Shown here: in pieces, positions 7,321 to 16,581 of the stretch
Layout: every line of letters starts with the position of its first letter
Position numbering within the stretch: the stretch's first letter is position 1
Source of the DNA: Gudongella sp964575895
GTDB taxonomy: Bacteria > Bacillota > Clostridia > Tissierellales > Tissierellaceae
Direction of reading: 5' to 3'
Assembly (NCBI GenBank): GCA_964575895.1
Contig: CAZNTE010000029.1
Location: 1-30,697, forward strand
DNA length: 30,697 nt
Made by a program: the position numbers and the translations under genes
The notes under the pieces: model-generated
Database searches by the model: none
Seen by the model: the letters and a program-made list of their open reading frames with translations, nothing else
Told to the model about the DNA's origin: nothing

Positions 7321-10179
7321 TTATACTCTGATTCTAAAATCTAAGGCCAAAAATCTTTTTTCATTCTTATCCCATACAACTGGATTAAGATCCATCTCTT
7401 TAATTTCAGGTAGCTCTGAAATTAATGTGCTGAAATTAAGCATAATCTGGTGGAATTTATTTATAGGCAATCGTTCCATACCTCTAAATCCTGTAAATAA
7501 AGGATAGTTCTTTAAAGACGACAACATTTCTTCAGAATCTATTTCATCTAAAGGATTGAGTTTCATTGCTACATCTTTGTATAATTCAACTGCTACTCCT
7601 CCAGAACCCATCAACATTATATGCCCTGTAAACTGTTCGTACTTTGCACCCATTATCATCTCTAGACCTATGCTAGATTGCTCCTGGAGTAAAACTCCAT
7701 CAGAACCGGGGAATTTATCTAAAAGATGTTTTATTTTTTCTTTTAACTCTTTTTCATTCATAATGTTTAGAATTACTCCACCGACATCTGACTTGTGAAT
7801 TACCTCTGAATTCTCAATTTTTGCAACTAGTGGATAGTTCAGACTAAAATCTTCTACTTTGTAGTCTTCTTCTTCTTGGATAAATTTCCATTTAGCTAAT
7901 GGAATGCTGTATAGTTCTAAAAGTTTAATTGCATCCAATGATTTTATATAACCCGCTGGTGTCGTGTTTTGAATTAAGTTTCTCGCAGTCATTTTTCTCT
8001 TTACATTCAAATGTGTTTTTCTTTCTCTTAAACTTGACTTGTTTTCTCCTTCAAGTTTTAAGTAGGTAAATACATCTGCACAATCCTCTGGAAACTCTAC
8101 GCTAGCAATATTATTTGCATTTAGGACATCTCTTGCAGGTTTTCCTAGAGTTGGACCCATAAAACAATTGACAATTGGGATGTCTAGTTCCTTAATTATT
8201 GGAATTAAAGCTTCTGCTACCTTTCCCGTATCAACTGTCGCAGGTGGTACACATACAACAGCTAATCCATCATACAATCCACTTTCTGCCATATTCTTTA
8301 AAGAAATTGCATAATGTTCAGGTGTCCCAGCAGCAATAACATCTATAGGATTTTTAGTAGATGACTCAGGGTAAATTTTCTTTAGGAGGTCGTTTTGAGT
8401 ATTCTCATCCATAAGAGGAAGCTCAAAGCCATTTGCAGCCAATCGGTCAGTTATAAGAATCCCCGGTCCTCCGGCGTTTGTTACTACTCCAATTTTATTC
8501 CCTTTCATTGGTTTTGCCTTGCTCAAAACCATAGCAGCTAAATAAGCCATCTCTAGCGTTTCTACTCTTATAGCTCCACCTCTTTTAAGAAGTACTTCTA
8601 CAGCACTATCGCTTCCAGCTATACTTCCTGTATGAGAGCTAGCTGCTGCTGCTCCAGCTTCACTTCTTCCTGATTTAAGAACTATGACACTTTTTGTCTT
8701 AGTTACTTCTTGTAATTGCTTTAAAAACTCATATCCTTTTGGTATAGTCTCAAGATATAGGATTATAACATCCGTTAAATCATCTTTCTTCAACTCATTT
8801 AAAATATTACTGGCATCAACATCCATCAGATTTCCTAAGGATGCTATCTTTGAAAATCCCAAACCGTATGTTGCTGCATAATCTAACAACGCTGCTCCAA
8901 TTGCACCACTTTGGGTAATTAAGGCAATGTTTCCTTTTTGTGGAGTATGAGTTAACATTGTCGCATTTAGATTTATCTTTGAATCTGTATTTAATATACC
9001 CATCCCATTAGGCCCAAGTAGGCGCATATTATATTTATCTACAAGTTTTTTTAGTTCTAACTCTTTTTCTGCCCCTTCAATTCCAGTTTCTTTAAATCCT
9101 GCAGTAATACACACAAGTGCTTTAGTTCCTTTTTCACCACATCCTATAATAGCTTCTTCTACCCCAGATGCTGGCGTTGTCAGTATTGCAAGATCTGGTG
9201 TTTCAGGTAATTCCCCTATGTTAGAATAAGCTTTTACGCCATGCACACTGTCACCACTTCTGTTGATAACATAAAGACTGCCCTTGTATTCTCCCTTTAT
9301 GATGTTTTTTAAAATAGCATTTCCAATCCCACCTTTAGCTGATGCACCTACAACAACTAAGCTCTTTGGATTGAAAAAACCACTAAAAGATCTTTTATAC
9401 AAAGGTATGTTTTCTTCCCAGCTATCTATTTTAACACCATAGGGAACAGCCTCTTCTTTGTAATAAACTTTGCTTTTTTCGTCTATACTAAAATTTCCCA
9501 GTGCTATTTCATAAATAACTCTGGCCCCTACTAACCTTGATTCGTTGTTAACCTTTTTAAGAACTGCTCTTTTTAATTCATTTTCTTCATTGCTTATATT
9601 ATAATCTATTTCAAAAGATGGCGATAGCATCAACAAGGGTCCCCCGTCTACTTCACTTGTAGCAATATGAGAACTTGAACATATGCTAGGGTATTTTGCT
9701 TCAATTGTATCTCCTACTCCATTGGCCCCTGCAAAATCTCTATGTCCATCCTTTCCGACAGATAAGTCTGCAGGGTGTACATTTATTGCTGGGTACTTAC
9801 CAATTATCTCGTCAGTAGTTGCCCATACATAGCCTGCCAACATAATAATATCTGCACCCATATCTTCGATTAGTTTGCTTGCTTCAACATCATATTTCCT
9901 TCTAACTTCCATGTCACTTAATGGAGCATTGTGTTTCTTGTGAAATTCTTTAATATCAATTGCTGCATATGGAATACTTCTTTCTTCAGCAATTTTTATT
10001 GCTTTTGCCTCAGGGTTACTAGAAAATATTCCTACTATTTCAAATGGGCTTTCACCCTCTATTTCTTCGATTTCTAGTTGCATATCATGGGCCATCCAAA
10101 GAGTGTTTCCACTTCCTGAAACATATCCTAACACTTTTAGTTTGCCATTTGTCGGATCATGTAATAATCTCTTTTCCAT
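7321..10179 (-). CDS. Formyltransferase-like domain fused to ADP-forming acyl-CoA synthetase
   Basis: The 952-aa product joins two enzymes. Residues about 14-235 resemble the GART/Fmt formyltransferase fold: the glycine-rich VSGSGNT start, LAGYVWA, and a retained Asn133-x-His135 (in AINVHPADL) with Asp178 (in SEVDGGPLL) that match the catalytic Asn-His-Asp of formyltransferases. Residues about 265-710 hold the CoA-binding and ligase domains of NDP-forming acyl-CoA synthetases (VVVGASAKGGIGN, TQSGAIGAA), with the phosphorylated histidine likely His516 in SSHTGSIAG. Residues about 720-952 form the ATP-grasp domain (YPLVAKIENSEVIHKSDVGG). The synthetase half converts acyl-CoA, ADP and phosphate to acid, CoA and ATP. 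The reaction of the N-terminal domain is unknown; transfer of a one-carbon unit is a guess. The gene is last in the operon. Confidence 0.88.
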   Translation of the reverse strand: MEKRLLHDPTNGKLKVLGYVSGSGNTLWMAHDMQLEIEEIEGESPFEIVGIFSSNPEAKAIKIAEERSIPYAAIDIKEFHKKHNAPLSDMEVRRKYDVEASKLIEDMGADIIMLAGYVWATTDEIIGKYPAINVHPADLSVGKDGHRDFAGANGVGDTIEAKYPSICSSSHIATSEVDGGPLLMLSPSFEIDYNISNEENELKRAVLKKVNNESRLVGARVIYEIALGNFSIDEKSKVYYKEEAVPYGVKIDSWEENIPLYKRSFSGFFNPKSLVVVGASAKGGIGNAILKNIIKGEYKGSLYVINRSGDSVHGVKAYSNIGELPETPDLAILTTPASGVEEAIIGCGEKGTKALVCITAGFKETGIEGAEKELELKKLVDKYNMRLLGPNGMGILNTDSKINLNATMLTHTPQKGNIALITQSGAIGAALLDYAATYGLGFSKIASLGNLMDVDASNILNELKKDDLTDVIILYLETIPKGYEFLKQLQEVTKTKSVIVLKSGRSEAGAAAASSHTGSIAGSDSAVEVLLKRGGAIRVETLEMAYLAAMVLSKAKPMKGNKIGVVTNAGGPGILITDRLAANGFELPLMDENTQNDLLKKIYPESSTKNPIDVIAAGTPEHYAISLKNMAESGLYDGLAVVCVPPATVDTGKVAEALIPIIKELDIPIVNCFMGPTLGKPARDVLNANNIASVEFPEDCADVFTYLKLEGENKSSLRERKTHLNVKRKMTARNLIQNTTPAGYIKSLDAIKLLELYSIPLAKWKFIQEEEDYKVEDFSLNYPLVAKIENSEVIHKSDVGGVILNIMNEKELKEKIKHLLDKFPGSDGVLLQEQSSIGLEMIMGAKYEQFTGHIMLMGSGGVAVELYKDVAMKLNPLDEIDSEEMLSSLKNYPLFTGFRGMERLPINKFHQIMLNFSTLISELPEIKEMDLNPVVWDKNEKRFLALDFRIRV

Positions 10180-10210
10180 TTTTACCTCCTTGTATTAAAT
10201 CAATTACCGT

Positions 10211-11497
10211 TTAAAGTTTACTCTTAATTGCCATAATTATTGCTTCACTTTCCAATCCTGATATTTTTGGTTCAAATTTTTTATCTACTCTCCAATAAGG
10301 GACTATATCTTTTCGCCCGTTTTCAAAGTAGCCTGTTGCTACCCCAGCCATATAAGCAGCCCCTAAGGCAGCTGTTTCCTTCACATAGGGTCTTATAACA
10401 GGTATTTGGAGCATATCTGCTTGTAATTGCATTAATTCATCTTTTTTACTATCTGGACCATCAACTCTTAGCTCTAAAATCTTCGTATCTGTCAAGTTCT
10501 CAGCTGTTTTTACACTGTTGTAAATTTTGTAAGCTAGGAGGTCATCTGGGTGTGTTTTTGGATTTTCTTCTATCTTATATTTGAACCATTGAGATTCAAG
10601 TGAATATTTAACTCTTCCACTTATCCCGTAGGCATAGGTAGTAATTAAATTACCATCATTTGGAAATGGATTTAAACCAGTATGAAAAACCATTTTGCTA
10701 GCCTTGTTATAATAAGCACGACATCCGCCTAAGTCATATCTTAATTGACCAAACAGACTAGCATGTTGTTCTTCAACCAAACAGCCTACCATTATTGAAG
10801 ATCCAAAATAGATCTTATCGGTTTTTGCGAAGAGATAGCTAGATAGTTCTACACTAGGTAAGCAATCTTTTGGTATCTCAAAATAGTTAAGTAGTTTGTT
10901 TTCCCAAACATTATCGTATATGTTATATAAGATGCTAAAACTAGCATTTGTACAATCTGTTGAAAACTTCTCTCCATCAGTTAATTTCCATAAGAGCCAT
11001 GAATCAAGTGACCCCATTCTTGCATTCCCATCATTCAGTGCTTCTTTAATTCCATCTACATTATCGAGTACCCATTTCATTTTTGGCCCTAAGTAAGTCG
11101 TTTCAATTTCTAAGCCACTAGTAGTTTTAACCAATTGACTTATTCCATCATTTTTTGCTTTTTCACAAATATCTTTTGACCTTAGACAATTAGTTGCAAT
11201 AATATTATAGAAGGGTTTTCCTGTTTTAGAATCCCAAACTACTAGATTTCCTCTTTGAACACTTATTCCTATAGTTTCAATTTCATCTCCAGTCAATCCT
11301 GCAAGTTTTAAAGCAGTATTTCCTGTTTCGACTATTGAATTAAACAAATCATCAGGATTGTATTCTTTCCATCCACTATCTAACTCAATCAAAGATAAAT
11401 CCGATTCACTTCTAGAAATCTCACTGCCTTTAAAATCAAATATAATGCTTAAAACCTTATCTTCTTTTTGAACTAAGCTCATAATATGTTTTTTCAT
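10211..11497 (-). CDS. FGGY/glycerol-kinase-like protein, probably not a working kinase
   Basis: The 428-aa protein aligns with glycerol kinase: QR-N-VVWDSKTGKPFYN (81-98), TSGLEIETTYLGPK (126-139), DCTNASFSILYNI (181-193), EEQHASLFGQ (242-251), and VRPYVKETAALGAAY-type C-terminal sequence. Key residues have changed. The N-terminal phosphate-binding DxGTT motif is missing. Relative to E. coli GlpK, the glycerol-binding Glu84 is replaced by Gly83, Tyr135 by Thr, and catalytic Asp245 by Glu243. The ATP-binding GTG loop is lost, and a stretch containing the GAPYWDP motif is deleted, which explains the short length (about 500 aa is usual). It sits between the TRAP transporter and the acyl-CoA synthetase fusion. 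A binding or regulatory role, or altered chemistry, is more likely than glycerol phosphorylation. Confidence 0.8.
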   Translation of the reverse strand: MKKHIMSLVQKEDKVLSIIFDFKGSEISRSESDLSLIELDSGWKEYNPDDLFNSIVETGNTALKLAGLTGDEIETIGISVQRGNLVVWDSKTGKPFYNIIATNCLRSKDICEKAKNDGISQLVKTTSGLEIETTYLGPKMKWVLDNVDGIKEALNDGNARMGSLDSWLLWKLTDGEKFSTDCTNASFSILYNIYDNVWENKLLNYFEIPKDCLPSVELSSYLFAKTDKIYFGSSIMVGCLVEEQHASLFGQLRYDLGGCRAYYNKASKMVFHTGLNPFPNDGNLITTYAYGISGRVKYSLESQWFKYKIEENPKTHPDDLLAYKIYNSVKTAENLTDTKILELRVDGPDSKKDELMQLQADMLQIPVIRPYVKETAALGAAYMAGVATGYFENGRKDIVPYWRVDKKFEPKISGLESEAIIMAIKSKL

Positions 11498-11513
11498 CGT
11501 ATATCTCCTTCCC

Positions 11514-12794
11514 TTAAGTCAAAATTAGATTTGGTAAGAACATAATAATATTTGGGAAGAGTACACATGCTATTAATAAGACCACCGCTGAAAGAACCAA
11601 TGGTATAACAGACTTAGATATGTCTACTAGGCTTGTATTTGAAATTCTAGATGCGACAAATAAGTTAGCACCAACAGGCGGAGTCAATGCACCAATACAA
11701 ACATTAATTACAATCATTACACCAAAGTAAGCTAAGTCTATATTGTATTGATTTAATACTACTATAGCGATTGGTGTAATCAATAATATAATTGCTGTTG
11801 CATCCATGAAACAACCCAAAACTAGTACAAAACCCATTAATAATAGCATAACTATTGTTGGATCATTAGACATAGCAGCTATTTGGTTTGCAACTTGCTG
11901 TGGAATCTGTTGACTTGTTAAAACCCAGTTAAGTACTGCCGAAGCTGCTAATATCATCATTATAGAAGCGGTTGACCGAGCAGCTTTTAAAAATATTTTT
12001 GATAAGTCTCTTGTTTTAATACTCTTATATACAACTAAGCCTAAAAATAAAGAATAAGCTACAGTAACTACTGCCGATTCAGTAGCAGTGAAAACACCTG
12101 ATAGGATGCCCCCCATAATAATTACTGGTGTCAACAAAGGTAAAAATGCATCTTTTAAATTTATACCGAACTCTTTAAACTCAAACTTTGTCTCATCTTT
12201 GGGTAATTTGTTTTTCTTAGCATAATATGTAGCATAAATCATAAGCATTAATCCATAGATGATTCCTGGCACTATTCCTCCTAAAAACATTCTCTCTACA
12301 GACTGGCCTGCTATAACTGCATATAAAATCATTGGAATACTAGGTGGTATAATCGGCCCAATCGCTCCACTGGCTGCAACTAAAGATGCAGAGAATCCTT
12401 TGCCATAACCTTTCTTGACCATATCGGGCAATAGCAATGCTCCAACAGCTGCAGTTGTAGCTACGGATGAACCAGACATAGCAGCGAAAATCATGGCTAC
12501 TAATACAGCTACATGTGCTAATCCACCAGCAAATCTACCTACTAAGCTATAAGCAAAATTCATAAGCCTAGTTGTAAGTCCAGCTTCACCCATTATTTCT
12601 CCAGCCAAAATAAAAAAAGGTATAGCTAAAAATGCAAATTGATCTAAGCCGCTATACATATTGTGCGAAACGATTACAGGATTAAAAATTCCTTGAGCAA
12701 GCATTACATAAATTCCAGTACTTACAAGTACAAATGCCACTGGTATCCCTAATATAATTAAAAATAAAAACACTAAAAGTATTGTCAGTATCAT
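11514..12794 (-). CDS. dctM: TRAP transporter large membrane subunit, DctM type
   Basis: The 426-aa protein is hydrophobic throughout, with about 12 predicted membrane segments, and matches DctM. Typical features are the FAFLAIPFFILAGEIM segment, MSGSSVATTAAVGALLLPDM, the conserved GAIGPIIPPSIPMI loop, and ALTPPVGANLFVA near the C-terminus. It is the ion-coupled transport channel of a tripartite ATP-independent periplasmic (TRAP) system and works with DctQ and the binding protein DctP. The start overlaps the dctQ stop by four bases (ATGA), which implies translational coupling. The substrate is probably an organic acid but cannot be read from the sequence. Confidence 0.95.
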   Translation of the reverse strand: MILTILLVFLFLIILGIPVAFVLVSTGIYVMLAQGIFNPVIVSHNMYSGLDQFAFLAIPFFILAGEIMGEAGLTTRLMNFAYSLVGRFAGGLAHVAVLVAMIFAAMSGSSVATTAAVGALLLPDMVKKGYGKGFSASLVAASGAIGPIIPPSIPMILYAVIAGQSVERMFLGGIVPGIIYGLMLMIYATYYAKKNKLPKDETKFEFKEFGINLKDAFLPLLTPVIIMGGILSGVFTATESAVVTVAYSLFLGLVVYKSIKTRDLSKIFLKAARSTASIMMILAASAVLNWVLTSQQIPQQVANQIAAMSNDPTIVMLLLMGFVLVLGCFMDATAIILLITPIAIVVLNQYNIDLAYFGVMIVINVCIGALTPPVGANLFVASRISNTSLVDISKSVIPLVLSAVVLLIACVLFPNIIMFLPNLILT

Positions 12795-13306
12795 TTAGTC
12801 TCCTCCTCTAGTACAAAATCACGGTTTTCTACCCATCGCAGTAATATTTTCAGAGAAAGGATAAAAATAGAAATCACCCCACCAATTGGTATAGCTATAT
12901 AAACTATGCCCATTGGAATCGGTAAAGTAGTTGCAAGCTGACCCATTTGTCTTTGGACTAATGGTATTGCCCCAGTTGTCATAATAACCATAATTCCTAT
13001 TAATACGATATCTATAATTGTTAAAGAAGTTTTTAATGTATTAGCTTTAAATTTTTCTTGTAGTAAATCAAATCGACTAAAGTCATTATAATAAAAGGCG
13101 ACTGGTATTCCTAAGAAACACATCCAAATAAATGAATAGCGTGATAGCTCTTCAATCCAAGCAAATCCTGTTTTGAATACTACTCGAGAAGTGATTTGAA
13201 CAAACATAATGATAGACATGAGCATTAATAAAATAACCATAATAAATGATAACACTTTGCATACAGTAGCTGTGAAATTTATCAAGTGATTAATCAATTT
13301 TTTCAT
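12791..13306 (-). CDS. dctQ: TRAP transporter small membrane subunit, DctQ type
   Basis: The 171-aa protein has four hydrophobic helices and the DctQ pattern: VFKTGFAWIEELSRYSFIWM in the second helix region, then the GIPVAFYYNDFSRFD segment. DctQ is the small partner of DctM and is required for uptake. A conserved EEL--Y---W motif identifies the family. The gene lies below dctP across a strong hairpin, and the start has CAAAGGAG a few bases upstream. Confidence 0.93.
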   Translation of the reverse strand: MKKLINHLINFTATVCKVLSFIMVILLMLMSIIMFVQITSRVVFKTGFAWIEELSRYSFIWMCFLGIPVAFYYNDFSRFDLLQEKFKANTLKTSLTIIDIVLIGIMVIMTTGAIPLVQRQMGQLATTLPIPMGIVYIAIPIGGVISIFILSLKILLRWVENRDFVLEEETK

Positions 13307-13324
13307 ATTGTTTCTCCTTTGTTT

Positions 13325-13361
13325 TCGACACTGACAATTAAATCACCATTGTCAGTGTCGA
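13325..13361 (-). promoter_or_regulatory. Intercistronic hairpin between dctP and dctQ
   Basis: A perfect 14-bp inverted repeat (TCGACACTGACAAT at 13325-13338 and its complement at 13348-13361) surrounds a 9-base loop. On the minus-strand transcript it is followed by AAAACAAAGGAG, with no T-tract. It is therefore more likely an mRNA stabiliser or processing site that raises binding-protein levels over membrane subunits than a terminator. Confidence 0.7.
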
Positions 13362-13374
13362 TAAATAATTTTGA

Positions 13375-14415
13375 TTAGTTATTTACTACACTTTCTATCT
13401 TTTTGATATATTCTTCTGCCTCTGGACCTACATCTTTAATCAAGTTGTCATATACAGGTTGTACAACTTCTCTCCAACCACTTGTATCTACTTCATTTAC
13501 TTCTACTTTTTCTCTCATTTCATTAAGAAGTTCTTCATCTAATTCTTCAGCTGCTTTTCTAACTCTTGATTGTGCAGCAATAAGTTCTTCATCTACTATC
13601 GTTCTTAAATCTTCAGGTAGTGACTGATAAAAATCTTCAGATATCGTAACTACCACTGGACTATAAATATGTCCTGTTAAACTAATGTACTTTTGTACTT
13701 CATATAGTTTAGCTGAGTGAATAACAGCTGGCGGATTTTCTTGTCCATCAATTGTTCCTTGTGAAAGAGCTGTATAAACTTCACCAAATGCCATTGGCAT
13801 TGGATTAGCACCTAGTGCTGTCAAAGTATCTAAAACAGTTTTTGTCTCTGGTACTCTAATAGAAATACCTTTAAAATCTTCTAATGTATTTATTGGTCTT
13901 ATATTATTGGAAGTTTGTCTGTACAAATTTTGCCAGTAAGAAGCTATCCTAACTCCTGTTTTTTCTAGAAAGGCTTCTGCCAATTCCTGACCTATTTCTC
14001 CATCAACAACATCATACACATCTTGATGAGAATTATACAAATACGGTAGCTCTAGTACTCCATAAACCGGCATAAAAGAAGCCAATCCACCAGGTGACTG
14101 GGTAGCCATTTCTAGTGTTCCATTTTGAAGTCCCTCTGTCATAGTTCTAAGAGTTCCTAGCTGTCCACTTGGATAAACGTCAGCTTTAATTCGACCATTT
14201 GACCTTTCTTGAATAGCTTCTGCCATTTCTACAAATGTAATGTTTAGAATATCACCAGGAGATGTAGTATTACCAATTTTCATAGTATACACTTTATCTG
14301 AACTCGATGTTTCACCATTAGTAGGTTCATTAGTCTCATTCTTTGTACAACCAGTTATTACTACCATTAATAGCAAAGCTGAAATTAGTATTGATAAAAA
14401 TCTTTTTTTATTCAC
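13375..14415 (-). CDS. dctP: TRAP transporter substrate-binding lipoprotein, DctP type
   Basis: This is the extracytoplasmic solute receptor of the TRAP system. The chosen start is GTG at 14413-14415 (346 aa), because GGGGG at 14423-14427 lies seven bases upstream; an in-frame ATG at 14445 has no such site. The N-terminus is a lipoprotein signal (basic NKKR, hydrophobic core, VVITGC lipobox), so the protein is lipid-anchored on the outer membrane face. Family features include GRIKADVYPSGQLG, the probable carboxylate-binding Arg in GISIRVPETK, and GTIDGQENPP. DctP proteins usually bind organic acids via this arginine. The ligand is unknown. Confidence 0.94.
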   Translation of the reverse strand: MNKKRFLSILISALLLMVVITGCTKNETNEPTNGETSSSDKVYTMKIGNTTSPGDILNITFVEMAEAIQERSNGRIKADVYPSGQLGTLRTMTEGLQNGTLEMATQSPGGLASFMPVYGVLELPYLYNSHQDVYDVVDGEIGQELAEAFLEKTGVRIASYWQNLYRQTSNNIRPINTLEDFKGISIRVPETKTVLDTLTALGANPMPMAFGEVYTALSQGTIDGQENPPAVIHSAKLYEVQKYISLTGHIYSPVVVTISEDFYQSLPEDLRTIVDEELIAAQSRVRKAAEELDEELLNEMREKVEVNEVDTSGWREVVQPVYDNLIKDVGPEAEEYIKKIESVVNN

Positions 14416-14449
14416 AAAATTTCCCCCTTTAGTTTTTTTATACAAAATT

Positions 14450-15277
14450 TTAATATGCTGTATCGTATGGCCACGGTTGACCGCCTGCTAAATATCCTCC
14501 GTCTACATGGTGCATAGTTCCTGTCATATACCTTGATGCATCAGAACAAAGCAATACTAACATCCCCAATAAATCTTCTGGATTAGCTGGCCTAGCCATT
14601 GCTATTCTCTCTCTTAAATAATCGGACCTCTTAGGATCAGACCATATCGGGGCTGTCAACGGCGTTAAAGTTGAACCAGGCGATAAGGCATTTGATCGAA
14701 TATTATGCTTGGCTAATTCAATTGCTTGAGCTCTTGTAATAGCCCACATAGCAGCTTTTGATGCACCATAAACACCTAAGCCACCTAACATATTCACAGC
14801 ATTACTTGAAACCACATTAATTATACTACCACTGATTTTATTTTCAACCATATGACGTCCTATTTCTTGACTTAAGAAAAATGCACCTTTAACATTTACA
14901 TCCATAATACGATCAAAAGTTACTTCTTCAACATCAAGAAAACCCTCACGCTTGTTTTGAGCAGCATTATTTATTAATACATCTACTCGTCCATAGTGCG
15001 AAATTACATTTTTAACACAATTATACACAGAGTCTAAGTCTGCAAGATCTAATTTAAATGTTTGTGCAGAGTTTCCCTGCTCTAAGATTTCTCTTTCTAA
15101 ATCCTTAGTCTTTGTATATTCTATGTCACAAAGAGCAATTTTAGCTCCTAAACCAGCAAGACTTTTAGAAAATTCTACCCCTAAACCCCCGCTAGCACCA
15201 GTGATTAAAATAACCTTATCTTCAAGAGAAAACAATTGTTTTAGGTTTCTATCTATTTCCAAACAAATCAACTCCAA
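14450..15277 (-). CDS. Short-chain dehydrogenase/reductase (SDR)
   Basis: The product is a classical SDR oxidoreductase using NAD(H) or NADP(H). The cofactor motif TGASGGLG lies near residues 25-32, the structural NNAA motif follows, and the catalytic Ser (NVVSSNAV) and YGASK Tyr/Lys pair are intact. Asp in LCDIEY after the second strand suggests NAD rather than NADP. The frame opens with TTG at 15277, three bases after the condensing-enzyme stop. A second in-frame TTG at 15260-15262 is preceded by GGAG, so the first five residues are uncertain. Position between the HMGL-like enzyme and dctP suggests it oxidises the imported compound or a downstream intermediate. The substrate is unknown. Confidence 0.9.
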   Translation of the reverse strand: MELICLEIDRNLKQLFSLEDKVILITGASGGLGVEFSKSLAGLGAKIALCDIEYTKTKDLEREILEQGNSAQTFKLDLADLDSVYNCVKNVISHYGRVDVLINNAAQNKREGFLDVEEVTFDRIMDVNVKGAFFLSQEIGRHMVENKISGSIINVVSSNAVNMLGGLGVYGASKAAMWAITRAQAIELAKHNIRSNALSPGSTLTPLTAPIWSDPKRSDYLRERIAMARPANPEDLLGMLVLLCSDASRYMTGTMHHVDGGYLAGGQPWPYDTAY

Positions 15278-15280
15278 TCA

Positions 15281-16495
15281 TTAATCAAATAGTCTTACAA
15301 TTTCTAAAAATTCTTCATTTGTCAAATCTCTCTTCTCTAAATACGATTTTTCTTTTATTTTTTGTAATAAATCTCCAGATTTTTCTTCAGGAAAGTCTAT
15401 GTTGTTATTTTCAAGCCATACTCTCAGGTTATCTTTCCCACTCTTTTTACCAAGCAGTAAATATGGTTCTTTTTGTCCTGTTAGAGTATACATATAAGGT
15501 AGCATTATCAATGGGTCAATATCTTTAACATTTTCCCATAGGCTTGAAGGAAGTCCTGTTTCCCATAAAAAGATTTTATCCCCAACAACAGGTTTAGTTG
15601 GACTCATAGGTACTCTCGTACGTTCAGTAACAAAGTCTGAAACTTCTTTAAACTTACTTAAATCTAGACCTGTCTTTACTCCATACAGAGCTTCTAACCC
15701 TAATGCTACTGCTTCTAATTGAGCTCCACCTGCCCTCTCCCCAATTCCATTTACCGTTACATGCGCAACCTCAGCTCCTGCTGCAAGGCCTGCAATTGTT
15801 GTTGATACTCCCATTGCATAATCATCATGGAAGTGAACTTCAACAGGTATACTAGGAAATCTGTTCTTCAATTTTCTAACTCTATTAGCTGCTCCTTCAG
15901 GTGAAAAAACTCCCATTGTATCAACTAGTGTAATTGCATCAACATGCCCACCTTCTATAATCGCTTGAAGCATATCAACTAAAAAATCATACTCTGCACG
16001 CGATGAGTCCGCAGGAAAATAAGTAACCTTAAGTCCTAGTTCTTTAGCAATCAAAGTTGCTTCTATGGATGCCTTAATTGCTCTGTCAACTTCCCACTTC
16101 TTAGCAAATCTTAGCATGTGCTCACTACCAATCATTTCTGCAATTACGCCATCTACTCCACAGTCTTTAGCTAGTAGCATGTCTTTTTCCATGCAGCGCA
16201 CAAAAGCATAAATATCTGATTTTAATCCAAGACTACAGATTTCTCTAATTGCTTCTTCATCTTCTTTTAATACAGCAGGTGTACCTGCCTCAATACGGTG
16301 GACCCCTAGTTCTGAAAGCTTTCTTGCAATATCTACCTTTTCATCCTTGGTTAAAATAATGCTAGGTTGTTGCTCTCCATCCCTAAGTGTTGTATCGAGA
16401 AATTCAATTTTTTTTGGAAAGTTGAATTTCTCTTGCACCTCCGGCTCGTAATTTTCAGGACTTACCCACCATTTCCCAGGTTCATGATATCCCAT
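15281..16495 (-). CDS. HMGL-like (DRE-TIM) enzyme, homocitrate/isopropylmalate synthase-like
   Basis: The 404-aa protein is a DRE-TIM metallolyase. FLDTTLRDGEQ (32-42) is the signature of the condensing branch (isopropylmalate, homocitrate and citramalate synthases) rather than HMG-CoA lyase. The divalent metal site is His221/His223 in EVHFHDDYAMG, and VNGIGERAGGAQLE is the conserved segment near the C-terminal end of the barrel. It lacks a long C-terminal allosteric domain, so it is probably not feedback-regulated like LeuA. Expected chemistry is Claisen condensation of an acyl-CoA with a 2-oxo acid, or the reverse. It is the first gene of the minus-strand operon, with a strong AAGGAGG before the ATG. 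Biosynthetic neighbours (leu, nif) are absent, so a catabolic role is inferred. Confidence 0.85.
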   Translation of the reverse strand: MGYHEPGKWWVSPENYEPEVQEKFNFPKKIEFLDTTLRDGEQQPSIILTKDEKVDIARKLSELGVHRIEAGTPAVLKEDEEAIREICSLGLKSDIYAFVRCMEKDMLLAKDCGVDGVIAEMIGSEHMLRFAKKWEVDRAIKASIEATLIAKELGLKVTYFPADSSRAEYDFLVDMLQAIIEGGHVDAITLVDTMGVFSPEGAANRVRKLKNRFPSIPVEVHFHDDYAMGVSTTIAGLAAGAEVAHVTVNGIGERAGGAQLEAVALGLEALYGVKTGLDLSKFKEVSDFVTERTRVPMSPTKPVVGDKIFLWETGLPSSLWENVKDIDPLIMLPYMYTLTGQKEPYLLLGKKSGKDNLRVWLENNNIDFPEEKSGDLLQKIKEKSYLEKRDLTNEEFLEIVRLFD

Positions 16496-16552
16496 ACTAA
16501 TCCCTCCTTGTTTTTCCTAACCTATGTAAGCGTTTTCCAACTTTACAACTCT

Positions 16553-16581
16553 AATTTATCTTATTTTATTAACCTTGTCAA
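16553..16581 (-). promoter_or_regulatory. Promoter of the HMGL-SDR-TRAP operon
   Basis: On the minus strand a perfect TTGACA (16576-16581) is followed after 17 bp by TAAATT (16553-16558; four of six match TATAAT). The start codon lies about 58 bp downstream of the -10 element. Five bases of this -35 are shared with the divergent plus-strand promoter. Confidence 0.6.
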
